Origin: an uncultured Litoreibacter sp.
GTDB lineage: Bacteria; Pseudomonadota; Alphaproteobacteria; Rhodobacterales; Rhodobacteraceae
Assembly: GCA_947501685.1 (NCBI GenBank)
Contig: CANMWQ010000003.1
Span: 62,001-126,000 of the forward strand
Direction of reading: 5' to 3'
Length of the DNA: 64,000 nucleotides
Shown here piece by piece: positions 43,508-53,517 of this stretch. Both the position numbers and the translations under genes were made by a program. Within the stretch, counting starts at the first letter, position 1; every line of letters begins with the position of its first letter. The notes beneath the pieces are model-generated. The model did not search any database, was not told the origin of the DNA, and saw nothing but the letters and a program-made list of their open reading frames with translations.

Positions 43508-44599
43508 TCATCCACGACGTCTGCGCCCACCAGTCCGACCTGCACGCCCACCACGCGCGGCCGCTTCGGTGCCATCCGCGTTGCGCGGCTTGTTGAAGGT
43601 GATCCATGCCGCGCCTGAGGGGTCATTGTCGGTCAGGAAGTTGGCGGCGCGGATGGCCTCCATCTCCTTGCCGGGTTGCGGCTTGGTCGAGCCCAGCCCG
43701 GTGAGCTGCGCGAACAGCTCCATGTCGATATCGTCGGGGATGATGAAGCCTGCGGCCAGTAGGGCCTCCCGCTTTTCGGCCAGCTTCTTGGGGCCAACAG
43801 GCAGGGCGACCGGATTCATGATGGCGGAGGTCATCCCGGCAGTCATGGCCATGGGCAGGAAGGCGTTGTTGATGCCGTGCCGATTGGGCAGCCCGAAGGA
43901 GATGTTGGACGCGCCGCAGGTGGTGTTGACGCCCAGCTCCTCGCGCAGGCGGCGCACAAGGGTGAAGACCTGCAATCCGGCTGTGCCCATGGCGCCGATG
44001 GGCATGACCAGCGGGTCAACCACGATGTCATGCGCGGGAATGCCGTGATCCGCTGCGCGCTCAACGATCTTCTTGGCGACGGCGAAACGCACGTCCGGAT
44101 CCTCGGAAATGCCGGTGTCGTCATTGGAAATGGCCACGACCGGCACGTTGTATTTCTTGACCAGCGGCAGCACCAGTTCTAGCCGCTCTTCCTCCCCCGT
44201 GACGGAGTTCAGCAAGGGGCGGCCTTCAGCGGCGGCGAGGCCGTTTTCCAGCGCGCCGGGCACTGAGCTGTCGATGCACAGCGGGATGTCGGAGACTTTC
44301 TGCACCCGCTCCACCAGCTCTTTCATCAAGGTGGGCTCGACAAAGTTGTTGTCGGCGTAGCGCGGGTCTTCGGCCATCTTGTTGGAGAAAACCGCGCCGG
44401 AGTTGATATCCAGCACATTGGCCCCGGCGGCGGTTTGCGCGATCGCGTCGGCCTCCACACGGGAATAGTCGCCGCGCTCCAGCTCCTCGTTGAGGATTTT
44501 GCGCCCCGTCGGGTTGATCCGCTCGCCGATGACGCAGAAGGGTTCGTCAAAGCCGATGATGACCGTTTTTGTTTTAGATTCCAGTACCGTGCGGGTCAT
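43508..44599 (-). CDS. Methyltetrahydrofolate:corrinoid methyltransferase (MtgA/MtvA-like)
   Basis: Pterin-binding TIM-barrel enzyme of 363 aa, dihydropteroate-synthase fold. Landmarks are CVIGERINPTGRKI, ANVLDINSGAVF, PLCIDSSVPGALENGL, LLNSVTGEEERLE and GASNISFGLPNRHGINNAFL. Relatives pass methyl groups between a corrinoid protein and tetrahydrofolate. After the barrel there is an unusual basic tail (RGGRAGRTGGRRRRG). It is 12 bp after the MetF-like gene and 57 bp before the RACo gene. Confidence 0.88.
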   Translation of the reverse strand: MTRTVLESKTKTVIIGFDEPFCVIGERINPTGRKILNEELERGDYSRVEADAIAQTAAGANVLDINSGAVFSNKMAEDPRYADNNFVEPTLMKELVERVQKVSDIPLCIDSSVPGALENGLAAAEGRPLLNSVTGEEERLELVLPLVKKYNVPVVAISNDDTGISEDPDVRFAVAKKIVERAADHGIPAHDIVVDPLVMPIGAMGTAGLQVFTLVRRLREELGVNTTCGASNISFGLPNRHGINNAFLPMAMTAGMTSAIMNPVALPVGPKKLAEKREALLAAGFIIPDDIDMELFAQLTGLGSTKPQPGKEMEAIRAANFLTDNDPSGAAWITFNKPRNADGTEAAARGGRAGRTGGRRRRG

Positions 44600-44611
44600 T
44601 GTTGATCTTTC

Positions 44612-45550
44612 TTATGTCTGTGCTGGAACCGCGGCAGAGCCGCCATTCTCGATGGCCCAATTGGCATTGGTTTTGATGCCGCCCAAGGGGAAGAAATGGA
44701 CGCTTTCGATGTTGAATTCAGGATGCGTAGCCTTGTGGGCGGCCAGCTCGGCTAGCACCTCAGTGGGCTCATAGGGCAGCAGCAGCTTGGTCACATCCAT
44801 GGCGCGCTTTTGCAGCACTTTCAGGGAGGGGCCGACGCCGCAGGCAATGGCGAACTTGATCAGTGTTTGCAGCTTGGCGGGCCCGGCAATGCCGATATGA
44901 ATGGGCAGGTCAATGCCCGCCGCCTTGATACTGTCGGCCCAGGCGATGATCGGCTTGGCCTCAAAGGCGAATTGCGTCGCCAGCGCCATTTTTGCATCCG
45001 TCCGTTCAGAGAATTTCTGTTTCCAGACAAGCGCTTCTGAGACGTTCTTCGTCGAGCCATCGGGGTCAATATCGCGGTTGCCCTCGGGGTGGCCGGCGAC
45101 ATGCAGCCGGGTGAAACCGGCCTTGTCAAAGAGCCCGGTCTCCAAAAGCTGCATGGAGCTGTCAAACCCGCCATGCGGCTTGTCCACGCCCCCCGCCAGA
45201 AGCAGCGCCTGTTTGACATCCGCCTCGCCTTGGTAGCGCGCGATCCAGTCGGCCAGCACGGCCTCGTCCTTGATGATCCGCGCGGGGAAATGCGGCATAA
45301 CGTGGAAGCCGTCCTTGGCCAGACGCGCGGCCGTGGCGACCATGTCCTCGATGGGGGTGCCTTCGATATGGGCGATGTAGACGCGGGTGCCTTGGGGCAG
45401 CAACGCGCGGAAGTCTTCGACCTTTTCGGCGGTGCGGGGCATCACCTCGATGGAGTAGCCCTGCAAGAAGGCCTCGATCTCAGGGTTCAGCTCTGGCGCG
45501 CTTGCGGCACTTTTCTTGAAATTCAGCAATCCCATCAGCTTATCCTTCAT
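44612..45550 (-). CDS. Methylenetetrahydrofolate reductase-like protein
   Basis: Protein of 312 aa with the MTHFR flavin barrel (VEVMPRTAEKVEDF-type opening, VYIAHIEGTPIEDM, FHVMPHFPARII, LLLAGGVDKPHGGF, LHVAGHPEGN). It would interconvert methylene- and methyl-H4folate, connecting the corrinoid methyltransferase to the folate pool. It diverges from housekeeping MetF in length and motifs. Start at 45550 or at ATG 45535 (MGLLNFKKSA). It lies 5 bp after the small first gene of the operon. Confidence 0.82.
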   Translation of the reverse strand: MKDKLMGLLNFKKSAASAPELNPEIEAFLQGYSIEVMPRTAEKVEDFRALLPQGTRVYIAHIEGTPIEDMVATAARLAKDGFHVMPHFPARIIKDEAVLADWIARYQGEADVKQALLLAGGVDKPHGGFDSSMQLLETGLFDKAGFTRLHVAGHPEGNRDIDPDGSTKNVSEALVWKQKFSERTDAKMALATQFAFEAKPIIAWADSIKAAGIDLPIHIGIAGPAKLQTLIKFAIACGVGPSLKVLQKRAMDVTKLLLPYEPTEVLAELAAHKATHPEFNIESVHFFPLGGIKTNANWAIENGGSAAVPAQT

Positions 45551-45555
45551 GCGTG

Positions 45556-45855
45556 TCAGCTGTCATGGCCGTCATTGGCGATCAGCGCTTTGATCTTCTC
45601 TGCGTCGTATTCCTGTTCCAGCCGGGCCGCTTCGGCTTTTGCGACCTCATCCGGGTCGCCATCGACACTGTAGGGGGCGGCTTTGCGCCAAGAGGCCATA
45701 TAGGCGTCGTCATCTTTGGCCCCCACTTTCATGGCGCAGCGGTCAATCGCCTGCTCGAACCGCTCTGCCAGCGGGGCTTTGGAGCCGCGACGGCCTTTGC
45801 CGACAATGACCTGCGCTGGGATATCGCGCCAGTAAACTATGGTAACATCGGGCAT
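45556..45855 (-). CDS. Small conserved protein of the virulence-factor family
   Basis: Protein of 99 aa (MPDVTIVYWRDIPAQVIVGKG, then FEQAIDRCAMKVGAKDDDAYMASWR, acidic end). It matches the small conserved family historically labelled virulence factor, usually found beside MetF-like and methyltransferase genes in Rhodobacteraceae. Its role is unknown; the context suggests an accessory of the corrinoid one-carbon system. Start at ATG 45855; an in-frame extension to 46152 runs through the divergent promoter and is not supported. The 273-bp gap to ppx holds no recognised gene or riboswitch. Confidence 0.75.
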   Translation of the reverse strand: MPDVTIVYWRDIPAQVIVGKGRRGSKAPLAERFEQAIDRCAMKVGAKDDDAYMASWRKAAPYSVDGDPDEVAKAEAARLEQEYDAEKIKALIANDGHDS

Positions 45856-46128
45856 TCGGGGCGTCCCTGAGTTGTAGTGGTCGTTGGCTGAGCCTAGCCG
45901 GAATTGCGGCCGCATGACGCCGGATTTCGACAGGTTTCGTTCTATGAGCGACTGTCCCCTCTTAGCGCGGCGTGAAAGGCGCGAAAAGACAGGCGCGACC
46001 CAGAAGTTTTCACGACGTTTATGAGCCGCATTTGGGCGCATGCGAGGTGGAGGCAGTTCACAATGCTTGCGCGGCGGCCAGCCTGCGCCTAGGCTGGGGC
46101 CAACCAAAGATTGAGAGGCCCGACTGGT

Positions 46129-47259
46129 ATGGCGAAGCAGCCGCCAAAACATGCGGGCAGTCCTGTGAGACCTGTTGCGGCCCCCGGCCGTGCGGCGCGT
46201 TCTGCCGACAAACCTGATCCGGCCGACCTTTATGCGGCGCTGGACCTAGGGACGAACTCATGTCGCATGCTCATTGCGCAGCCCAAGGGCAGCCAGTTTC
46301 ACGTCGTGGACAGCTTTTCCAAATCCGTGCAGCTGGGCGCGGGGCTGGAGGCGTCGGGGCAATTATCGCGGGCGTCGATGGCACGCACGGTCGGGGCGCT
46401 GAAGATTTGCCAGAAAAAGCTGCGTCACCATTCGGTCAAGCGGATGCGCCTTGTGGCCACGGAGGCCTGCCGCCGGGCGAGCAATTCCGACGAGTTCATC
46501 AAACTGGTGACCCGCGAGACCGGGCTGAACCTCGAAATTATCATGCCGGAGGAGGAGGCCCGTTTGGCCGTGATCTCCTGCGCGCCGCTGGTCTCCGTGA
46601 AGACTGAGCAATTGCTGGTGGTCGATATCGGCGGCGGCTCGACAGAGCTGGTGTGGATTGACCTCTCCCGCGTGCCGCGCGTTGACCGTCCGCGCGCGAT
46701 CATGCGGCTGCATACCGGGTTTGACCCTGAGGAGAGCGGTTTTCCGGCAGCCAAGGTCGTGGATTGGATCTCGGTGCCACTGGGCGTGGCCACGCTGCGC
46801 GACCAGTTCAGCGATGTGGATGACGACGCGGCGCAATTTGCGCTGATGAGTTGGTTCTTTGAAGAGAACCTGGCCGAGTTCACGCCCTATCAAGACACAG
46901 ATCAGGTGCGCGAAGGGTTTCAGATCGTGGGCACTTCGGGGACCGTCACGACCGTGGCCGCGTCGCATCTGGGACTGCGGCGCTATGACCGCAACAAGGT
47001 GGACGGGCTACGGATGACCTCCGATCAGATTGATCATGTGATCCAAGGCTATCTGCATCTGGGCCCCGAGGGACGCCGCGATGACCCGCGCATTGGCCGC
47101 GACCGGCATGCGCTTATCATGTCGGGGGCCGCGATTTTGCAGGCTTTGCTGCGGATCTGGCCCACGGACCGGCTGTCCGTGGCGGATCGCGGGCTGCGCG
47201 AGGGGCTGCTCTATGCGCAAATGTCCTCCGACGGGGTTCTGGAGGAAGGGCCTTACTAG
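46129..47259 (+). CDS. ppx: Exopolyphosphatase / pppGpp phosphohydrolase
   Basis: Ppx/GppA family phosphatase of 376 aa with the ASKHA fold. After a Pro/Ala-rich N-terminus come LYAALDLGTNSCRMLIAQ, LVATEACRRASNSDEF, LLVVDIGGGSTELVWID and IVGTSGTVTTVAA. It degrades polyphosphate and/or pppGpp. Start chosen at ATG 46129 (MAKQPPKH); TTG 46111 is also in frame. Divergent from the one-carbon operon; followed by rlmE after 86 bp containing a dispersed repeat. Confidence 0.88.
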   Translation: MAKQPPKHAGSPVRPVAAPGRAARSADKPDPADLYAALDLGTNSCRMLIAQPKGSQFHVVDSFSKSVQLGAGLEASGQLSRASMARTVGALKICQKKLRHHSVKRMRLVATEACRRASNSDEFIKLVTRETGLNLEIIMPEEEARLAVISCAPLVSVKTEQLLVVDIGGGSTELVWIDLSRVPRVDRPRAIMRLHTGFDPEESGFPAAKVVDWISVPLGVATLRDQFSDVDDDAAQFALMSWFFEENLAEFTPYQDTDQVREGFQIVGTSGTVTTVAASHLGLRRYDRNKVDGLRMTSDQIDHVIQGYLHLGPEGRRDDPRIGRDRHALIMSGAAILQALLRIWPTDRLSVADRGLREGLLYAQMSSDGVLEEGPY

Positions 47260-47313
47260 GCGCTTTTCAAGGCTGGCCTTCGCGATTGTGGAGAGGTAGG
47301 GACGCTGCGCGGC

Positions 47314-47337
47314 GAGTATTTTTGAAGCAATGATGGG
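47314..47337 (+). repeat. Interspersed GAGTATTTTTGAAGCAATGA element
   Basis: GAGTATTTTTGAAGCAATGATGGGG directly before rlmE, matching the 1126 and 17799 copies. Here it ends 9 bp before the rlmE start, so the element may contribute to the leader of that gene. Confidence 0.6.
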
Positions 47338-47345
47338 GCGAGACC

Positions 47346-48080
47346 ATGGCCAGATCACCGACCGGCCCGAAAGGCACCAAGGGGCGCAACACATCGGGGC
47401 GCGGGCAGCGCGATCTGACGGTGAAGGTGAAGACCGCACGGGGGCGCAAGCTGTCCTCGACCCTGTGGTTGCAACGCCAGCTCAATGACCCTTATGTCAA
47501 ACGCGCACGGGCCGAGGGGATGCGTGGAAGAGCAGCGTATAAGATACTGGAAACAGACGACAAATACCGCTTCCTTGTGCCGGGTGCGCGGGTCGTTGAT
47601 CTGGGCTGTGCGCCGGGGGGATGGTGTCAGGTGGCCTCCACCCGCGTGAACGCGTTGGGGGAGCGTGCGGGCAAGAAGGTCGGTACCGTGCTGGGCATTG
47701 ACCTGCAGGAGGTGGAGCCGATTGCGGGCTGCGAGATCCATGTACTCGATTTTCTGGATGAGGGCGCTGATGAGCAGGTCAAAACGTGGCTCGGCGGCAA
47801 GGCCGATGTGGTGATGAGCGACATGGCGGCGGCCTCCTCCGGGCATAAGCAGACGGACCATTTGCGGATCATGGCCCTGTGCGAGGCGGCGGCGTATTTC
47901 TCCTTCGACGTTTTGGAGGAAGGCGGGGTCTTCGTGGCCAAGGTTTTGGCCGGTGGCGCGGAGGGGGATTTGCAGAAAGTGCTGAAGCAGAAATTCACCA
48001 CGGTCGCGAATTTCAAGCCGGGGGCCAGCAGGCAGGACAGTTCTGAAAAATTCGTTGTAGCGCAAGGGTTTCGTGGGTGA
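47346..48080 (+). CDS. rlmE: 23S rRNA (uridine-2'-O)-methyltransferase RlmE
   Basis: FtsJ/RrmJ-type enzyme of 244 aa methylating U2552 of 23S rRNA. The N-terminal basic extension (residues 1-40) precedes [16 protein letters not shown], the SAM motif [15 protein letters not shown], the catalytic aspartate in [14 protein letters not shown] and the lysine in FVAKVLAGG. Longer than E. coli RrmJ mainly at the N-terminus. Its stop overlaps the next start (GTGA). Confidence 0.92.
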   Translation: MARSPTGPKGTKGRNTSGRGQRDLTVKVKTARGRKLSSTLWLQRQLNDPYVKRARAEGMRGRAAYKILETDDKYRFLVPGARVVDLGCAPGGWCQVASTRVNALGERAGKKVGTVLGIDLQEVEPIAGCEIHVLDFLDEGADEQVKTWLGGKADVVMSDMAAASSGHKQTDHLRIMALCEAAAYFSFDVLEEGGVFVAKVLAGGAEGDLQKVLKQKFTTVANFKPGASRQDSSEKFVVAQGFRG

Positions 48081-49273
48081 CACTCATGTCAGATGCGCCG
48101 CACCGGGACCTGTGCACCGATTGCGGGGTGTCACGCATGGAGGATCCCAAGCGCTGCGGACGGGCATGCCAGTTTATCGCGCCGGATTACCCTCGGCTTG
48201 AGGCGCAGGTGCATGGCCGGGCGCGGGATGCCGCGCGGCCGGATGAGCTGCATTTCGGGCCGTTCAAACGCATGCTGCGGGCAGAGATGAAGGTGCCTGC
48301 CGAGGGGGCGCAGTGGACGGGGATTACCACCTCCATTGGCGCGCGTCTGTTGCAGGCGGACAAGGTGGATGCGGTCTTGTGCATGGGGCCAGACCCGGAT
48401 GACAGCTGGCGGCCACGCCCCATGCTGGTCACCACGGCTGAGGGCATGGCCGAGGCGCGCGGTATGCGGATGGGCTACGCGCCGCTTTTGGCCTTGCTGG
48501 AGCCCGCGGTGGCCGCCGGACACAGGCGGATTGCTGTGATTGGCATTCCCTGTCAGGTCTACGCGCTGCGCGCGTTGGAGGCGGAGCTTGGTTTGGAGCG
48601 GCTTTATGTGATCGGCACGCCCTGTTCGGACAACACCACGACGGAGGCGTTTCACGACTTTCTGGCGCTGTTGTCGGACGCGCCCGAGACCGTCACCTAT
48701 CTGGAATTTCGTGCCGATTACCATGTCGAGCTGCGCTTTGCGGATGGCTCCGAGCAGTTGATCCCGTTCTTGCAATTGCCGATTTCCAAATTGCCGCCGG
48801 ATTTCTTTCCGCTGACCTGCCGGACCTGCGTGGATTACACCAATGTGTTGGCCGATATCACCGTGGGCTATATGGGCGGGCAGGGTGCGCAGTGGCTGCT
48901 CGTGCGCAACGCGCGTGGCGAGGAGCTGTTGGAGCTTTTGGGTGATGATGTGCGCCTGTCCGAGCCCGGAACTGCGGGCAAGCGGGCGGGGGCTGTGAAG
49001 GGTTTTGTCGAGAACACCAAGCTGGCCGCCGGGGGCTTACCGCTCAGACGCATGCCCGATTGGCTGCGGCCCATTGTGAGTTGGATACAGCCGCGTTTTG
49101 GGCCTCGAGGGCTGGAATTTGCGCGGGCGCGGCTCGAGATGAAGGCGGCGGAAACCATTTTGCATCTGCGCCGCCAAGAGCCGCGCCGGATGAAGCATAT
49201 GGTGCCGGATCATGTGTGGGATATTGCGGCCCCTTATGGATTGCGCCCCGAGGATGGCGAGCGCAAAGACTAG
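48077..49273 (+). CDS. FrhB/FdhB-like iron-sulfur flavoprotein
   Basis: Protein of 398 aa of the coenzyme F420 hydrogenase beta-subunit family. The N-terminal cysteines are CTDCG...RCGRACQF; the FrhB core has [24 protein letters not shown] and [20 protein letters not shown]. The family includes divinyl- and hydroxymethyl-chlorophyll reductases (BciB, HCAR) as well as F420 enzymes. No F420 or photosynthesis gene lies nearby, so the role is open. Start is GTG 48077 (GTGA overlap with rlmE) or ATG 48086. The stop shares CTAG with the convergent UPF0178 gene. Confidence 0.78.
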   Translation: MTLMSDAPHRDLCTDCGVSRMEDPKRCGRACQFIAPDYPRLEAQVHGRARDAARPDELHFGPFKRMLRAEMKVPAEGAQWTGITTSIGARLLQADKVDAVLCMGPDPDDSWRPRPMLVTTAEGMAEARGMRMGYAPLLALLEPAVAAGHRRIAVIGIPCQVYALRALEAELGLERLYVIGTPCSDNTTTEAFHDFLALLSDAPETVTYLEFRADYHVELRFADGSEQLIPFLQLPISKLPPDFFPLTCRTCVDYTNVLADITVGYMGGQGAQWLLVRNARGEELLELLGDDVRLSEPGTAGKRAGAVKGFVENTKLAAGGLPLRRMPDWLRPIVSWIQPRFGPRGLEFARARLEMKAAETILHLRRQEPRRMKHMVPDHVWDIAAPYGLRPEDGERKD

Positions 49274-49725
49274 GTGCTGCGTCTGAGACGTTGAAGCTCT
49301 CGATCCAGCGCATTGAGGAATTGCGAGCGGTCCTTGCCCGAGAACGGCGCGGGTCCCCCAGTTTGCTCCAATCCGGCACGCAGGTCCGCCATGATTGCGC
49401 GGGTGGCGATCGCGCCGCCGATATTTGAGCTGTTGAACGGCTTGCCATTGGGGGCGAGCACCGTGGCACCTGCCTCGATGCAGCGCCCGGCCAGCAAGAT
49501 ATCTGCTGTCACAACAAGGCCGCTCGGTGTCGCGTTCTCCGCGATCCAGTCATCGGCGGCGTCGAACCCGTCGGAGACCACTTTCATGCTCAGCAAAGGG
49601 TGGTCTGGCAGGCGCAAATAGGCGTTGGCCACCAAGGTGACGGGGGTGTTGACGCGGTAGGCGGTTTTGAAGATTTCTTCCTTCACCGGGCAGGCGTCGG
49701 CGTCGACCAGAATATGGACGCTCAT
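49270..49725 (-). CDS. UPF0178 / YaiI-YqxD family protein
   Basis: Conserved protein of 151 aa with a PIN-like/NYN-type nuclease fold opening: ILVDADACPVKEEIFKTA, then VVSDGFDAADDWIAE, GLVVTADILLAGRCIEAGA and NSSNIGGAIATRA. Function is unestablished; conserved acidic residues hint at a metal-dependent nuclease. It overlaps the ureohydrolase stop by 4 bp and is probably co-transcribed with it. Confidence 0.88.
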   Translation of the reverse strand: MSVHILVDADACPVKEEIFKTAYRVNTPVTLVANAYLRLPDHPLLSMKVVSDGFDAADDWIAENATPSGLVVTADILLAGRCIEAGATVLAPNGKPFNSSNIGGAIATRAIMADLRAGLEQTGGPAPFSGKDRSQFLNALDRELQRLRRST

Positions 49726-50681
49726 GCAAAGCCCTTTTCGTGAAAGATGAAGCCCAGCAGGTTGAGCAGCACCTGAGCCGCCAGAATGCCGGTGCTGCCT
49801 GTTGGATCGTAATCTGGTGCCACCTCCACCAGATCAATGCCCACGATCTCGTGGCGCTTGGCGACCTGCTGGAGCAGCTCCAGCACATCGTAATAGAGAA
49901 AGCCGCCATGGCTGGGCGTGCCGGTGCCGGGCGCGATAGAGGGGCAGAAGGCGTCAATGTCGATGGTGATATAAACGTGCGATTTTTCGGGGATACGCTG
50001 GGCCAGACCCTCCGGCCCGATCTCGCGGCATTGGCGCACAGACAGAATGTCGGACCCCATGGCGCGCGCATCCGCGTAGCCCTCCTTGGCGGTGGAGCTG
50101 ACATTGCGGATGCCCAGCTGGGTCAGCCCGGCGACATAGGGTTTCTCCGCTGCGCGGCGCATCGGGTTGCCGTGGCCATTGCGGACGCCGTGGCGCTCAT
50201 CCACGAAATCCAGATGCGCATCGATTTGCAGGATGTGGATGTCGCCGTGGTCGTCAAAGGCGTTGATGCAAGGGATATTGACCGAATGATCGCCGCCGAT
50301 TGTGACGGGGAGGGCTCCGGCCTTCAGCGCGGCCCTGACGCCCGCCTCGATGCCCTTATGCGAGCCGTCCGTGTCGGTGTGGATGATATCGGCGTCGCCC
50401 ATATCAACGATCCGCACGGAGGCCGGCAGGTAGGTCGCGTCATCCTCATGGTCATAGGCCCCCGCATGGCCAAAGCTGAATAGGGTGGAGGCCTCGCGCA
50501 CCGCACGTGGCCCAAATCGCGCGCCGGGGCGGTATTGCGTGCCGCCGTCAAAAGGCGCGCCCAGCACGGCCACATCGGCGTCGATCCTGGACCAGTCCTC
50601 GATGTAGGGCCGTTTGCCAAAGGTTGCGATCCCGACGAAAGGCAGGTTCAGCCGCCCCGTTTCATAGCCATGCCCGCTCAT
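49722..50681 (-). CDS. speB: Agmatinase-family ureohydrolase, copy 2
   Basis: Mn-dependent ureohydrolase of 319 aa. All canonical motifs are intact: TIGGDHSVNIP, LQIDAHLDFVDERHG and TIDIDAFCPSIAPGTGTPSHGGF, fitting agmatinase better than copy 1 at 34.9 kb. It converts agmatine to putrescine and urea, or acts on a related guanidino acid. First gene of a pair with the UPF0178 gene; divergent from guaB over 115 bp. Confidence 0.87.
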   Translation of the reverse strand: MSGHGYETGRLNLPFVGIATFGKRPYIEDWSRIDADVAVLGAPFDGGTQYRPGARFGPRAVREASTLFSFGHAGAYDHEDDATYLPASVRIVDMGDADIIHTDTDGSHKGIEAGVRAALKAGALPVTIGGDHSVNIPCINAFDDHGDIHILQIDAHLDFVDERHGVRNGHGNPMRRAAEKPYVAGLTQLGIRNVSSTAKEGYADARAMGSDILSVRQCREIGPEGLAQRIPEKSHVYITIDIDAFCPSIAPGTGTPSHGGFLYYDVLELLQQVAKRHEIVGIDLVEVAPDYDPTGSTGILAAQVLLNLLGFIFHEKGFA

Positions 50682-50754
50682 CTTGGTCCCTCCGCTCGTG
50701 GTGCAATCGTGCTAAAGCACAAAATCCACCCTTTCGCATCCGCAGATTTCGTGA

Positions 50755-52248
<1,494 letters not shown>

Positions 52249-52261
52249 TGAGGTTTGGCTG

Positions 52262-53449
52262 ATGACCCCTGCGGCGCGGCTCTCTGCGGCGATAGAGGTG
52301 CTCGATCTATATTTGACGGGCACCCCGCTTGAGAAAGCCCTGACCAATTGGGCGCGTCGCTCACGCTTTGCGGGTTCTAAGGACCGCGCGGCGCTGCGTG
52401 ACATCGTGTTTGGCTGCGTCCGGCGACGGGCCAGCCTGTTTCATGCCTCAGATGCGCGCTCGGGCCGGGGGCTGGTAGCTGGTTTCGCCGCGATTGACGC
52501 CTCCCGTGCGCAGGTTGAGGCGCTGTTCAGCGGCGAAGGACACGCGCCTGCGCCGTTGAGCGAGGCCGAGACGCAGGCCCTGTTTGGGCCGGAGCGTGCG
52601 CGCGACGCCGAGGCGGAGTATGATCTGCCCGCTTGGCTGATCCCGGATTTCGAGGCGTCGCTTGGGGCCGCCGCACTGGACGTCGCCCACAGGCTGCGCG
52701 ACCGCGCGCCGGTGTTTTTGCGCGTTAACCTGTCCCGTATGTCTCGCGCGGAGGCGGCGCGTCTGTTGGCCGAAGACGGCATCGCGACGGAGCCGCATAA
52801 GAGCGTCGCCACAGCGCTGCGCGTCACGGAAAACCCCCGCCGCGTCGCGCAAAACCCGCTTTATATGGATGGCGTGATCGAGCTTCAGGACGCCGCGTCG
52901 CAAGCTGTCTGTGCGGGGCTGCCAGAGGCTGAGAAGATGCTGGATTATTGTGCCGGGGGCGGCGGCAAGGTGCTGGCCTATGGGGCCCGCAGCACCGCCG
53001 CGCTTTTCGCCCATGACGCCAACCAAGCGCGTTTGGCGGACCTGTCCGAGCGGGCGCAGCGGGCTAAATTAACGGTAAAAACACTCACCACATCCGCATG
53101 TGATGCCGCGGGGCCATTCGATCTGGTTCTGGTCGACGCGCCCTGTTCCGGCACCGGAACATGGCGCCGCGCGCCTGAGGCCAAGTGGTCTTTGACCCCC
53201 GCCGATCTTAACGATCTTCTCGCGCTGCAGGCTGGTATTCTTGATCAAGCCGCCGATCTGGTGTCGAAGGGGGGCTGTCTGGCTTACGCGACCTGCTCTG
53301 TGCTCGATGCAGAAAATATGGAGCAAGTTCAGTCGTTTCTGGCGCGTCATTCAGAGTTTGAGCTGGTCCATCACGAGCGATTGCTGCCTTCTGAGGACGG
53401 TGACGGGTTTTTCGTCGCGCATTTGACAAAGCGCGGCACGGGCTCCTAA
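52262..53449 (+). CDS. rsmB: RsmB-family RNA (cytosine-5) methyltransferase
   Basis: NOL1/NOP2/Sun family enzyme of 395 aa, probably methylating C967 of 16S rRNA. An N-terminal NusB-like helical domain (residues 1-150) precedes the SAM region LDYCAGGGGKVLAYGA. The two conserved cysteines are in VDAPCSGTGTWRRAPE and AYATCSVLDAENMEQV. Start chosen at ATG 52262; an extension to 52202 lies within guaB. Confidence 0.88.
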   Translation: MTPAARLSAAIEVLDLYLTGTPLEKALTNWARRSRFAGSKDRAALRDIVFGCVRRRASLFHASDARSGRGLVAGFAAIDASRAQVEALFSGEGHAPAPLSEAETQALFGPERARDAEAEYDLPAWLIPDFEASLGAAALDVAHRLRDRAPVFLRVNLSRMSRAEAARLLAEDGIATEPHKSVATALRVTENPRRVAQNPLYMDGVIELQDAASQAVCAGLPEAEKMLDYCAGGGGKVLAYGARSTAALFAHDANQARLADLSERAQRAKLTVKTLTTSACDAAGPFDLVLVDAPCSGTGTWRRAPEAKWSLTPADLNDLLALQAGILDQAADLVSKGGCLAYATCSVLDAENMEQVQSFLARHSEFELVHHERLLPSEDGDGFFVAHLTKRGTGS

Positions 53450-53517
53450 GCTCTTAAAATAGTTCAGATTTTAAACATTAAGAGAAGATTAACGGTTTCG
53501 CTGGATAGTCTATTGAA

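Noticed and set aside
45856-46128. SAM or cobalamin riboswitch upstream of the MetF-like operon
   Set aside because: I searched the 273-bp divergent spacer by eye for known conserved cores and found none; a covariance-model search would be decisive.
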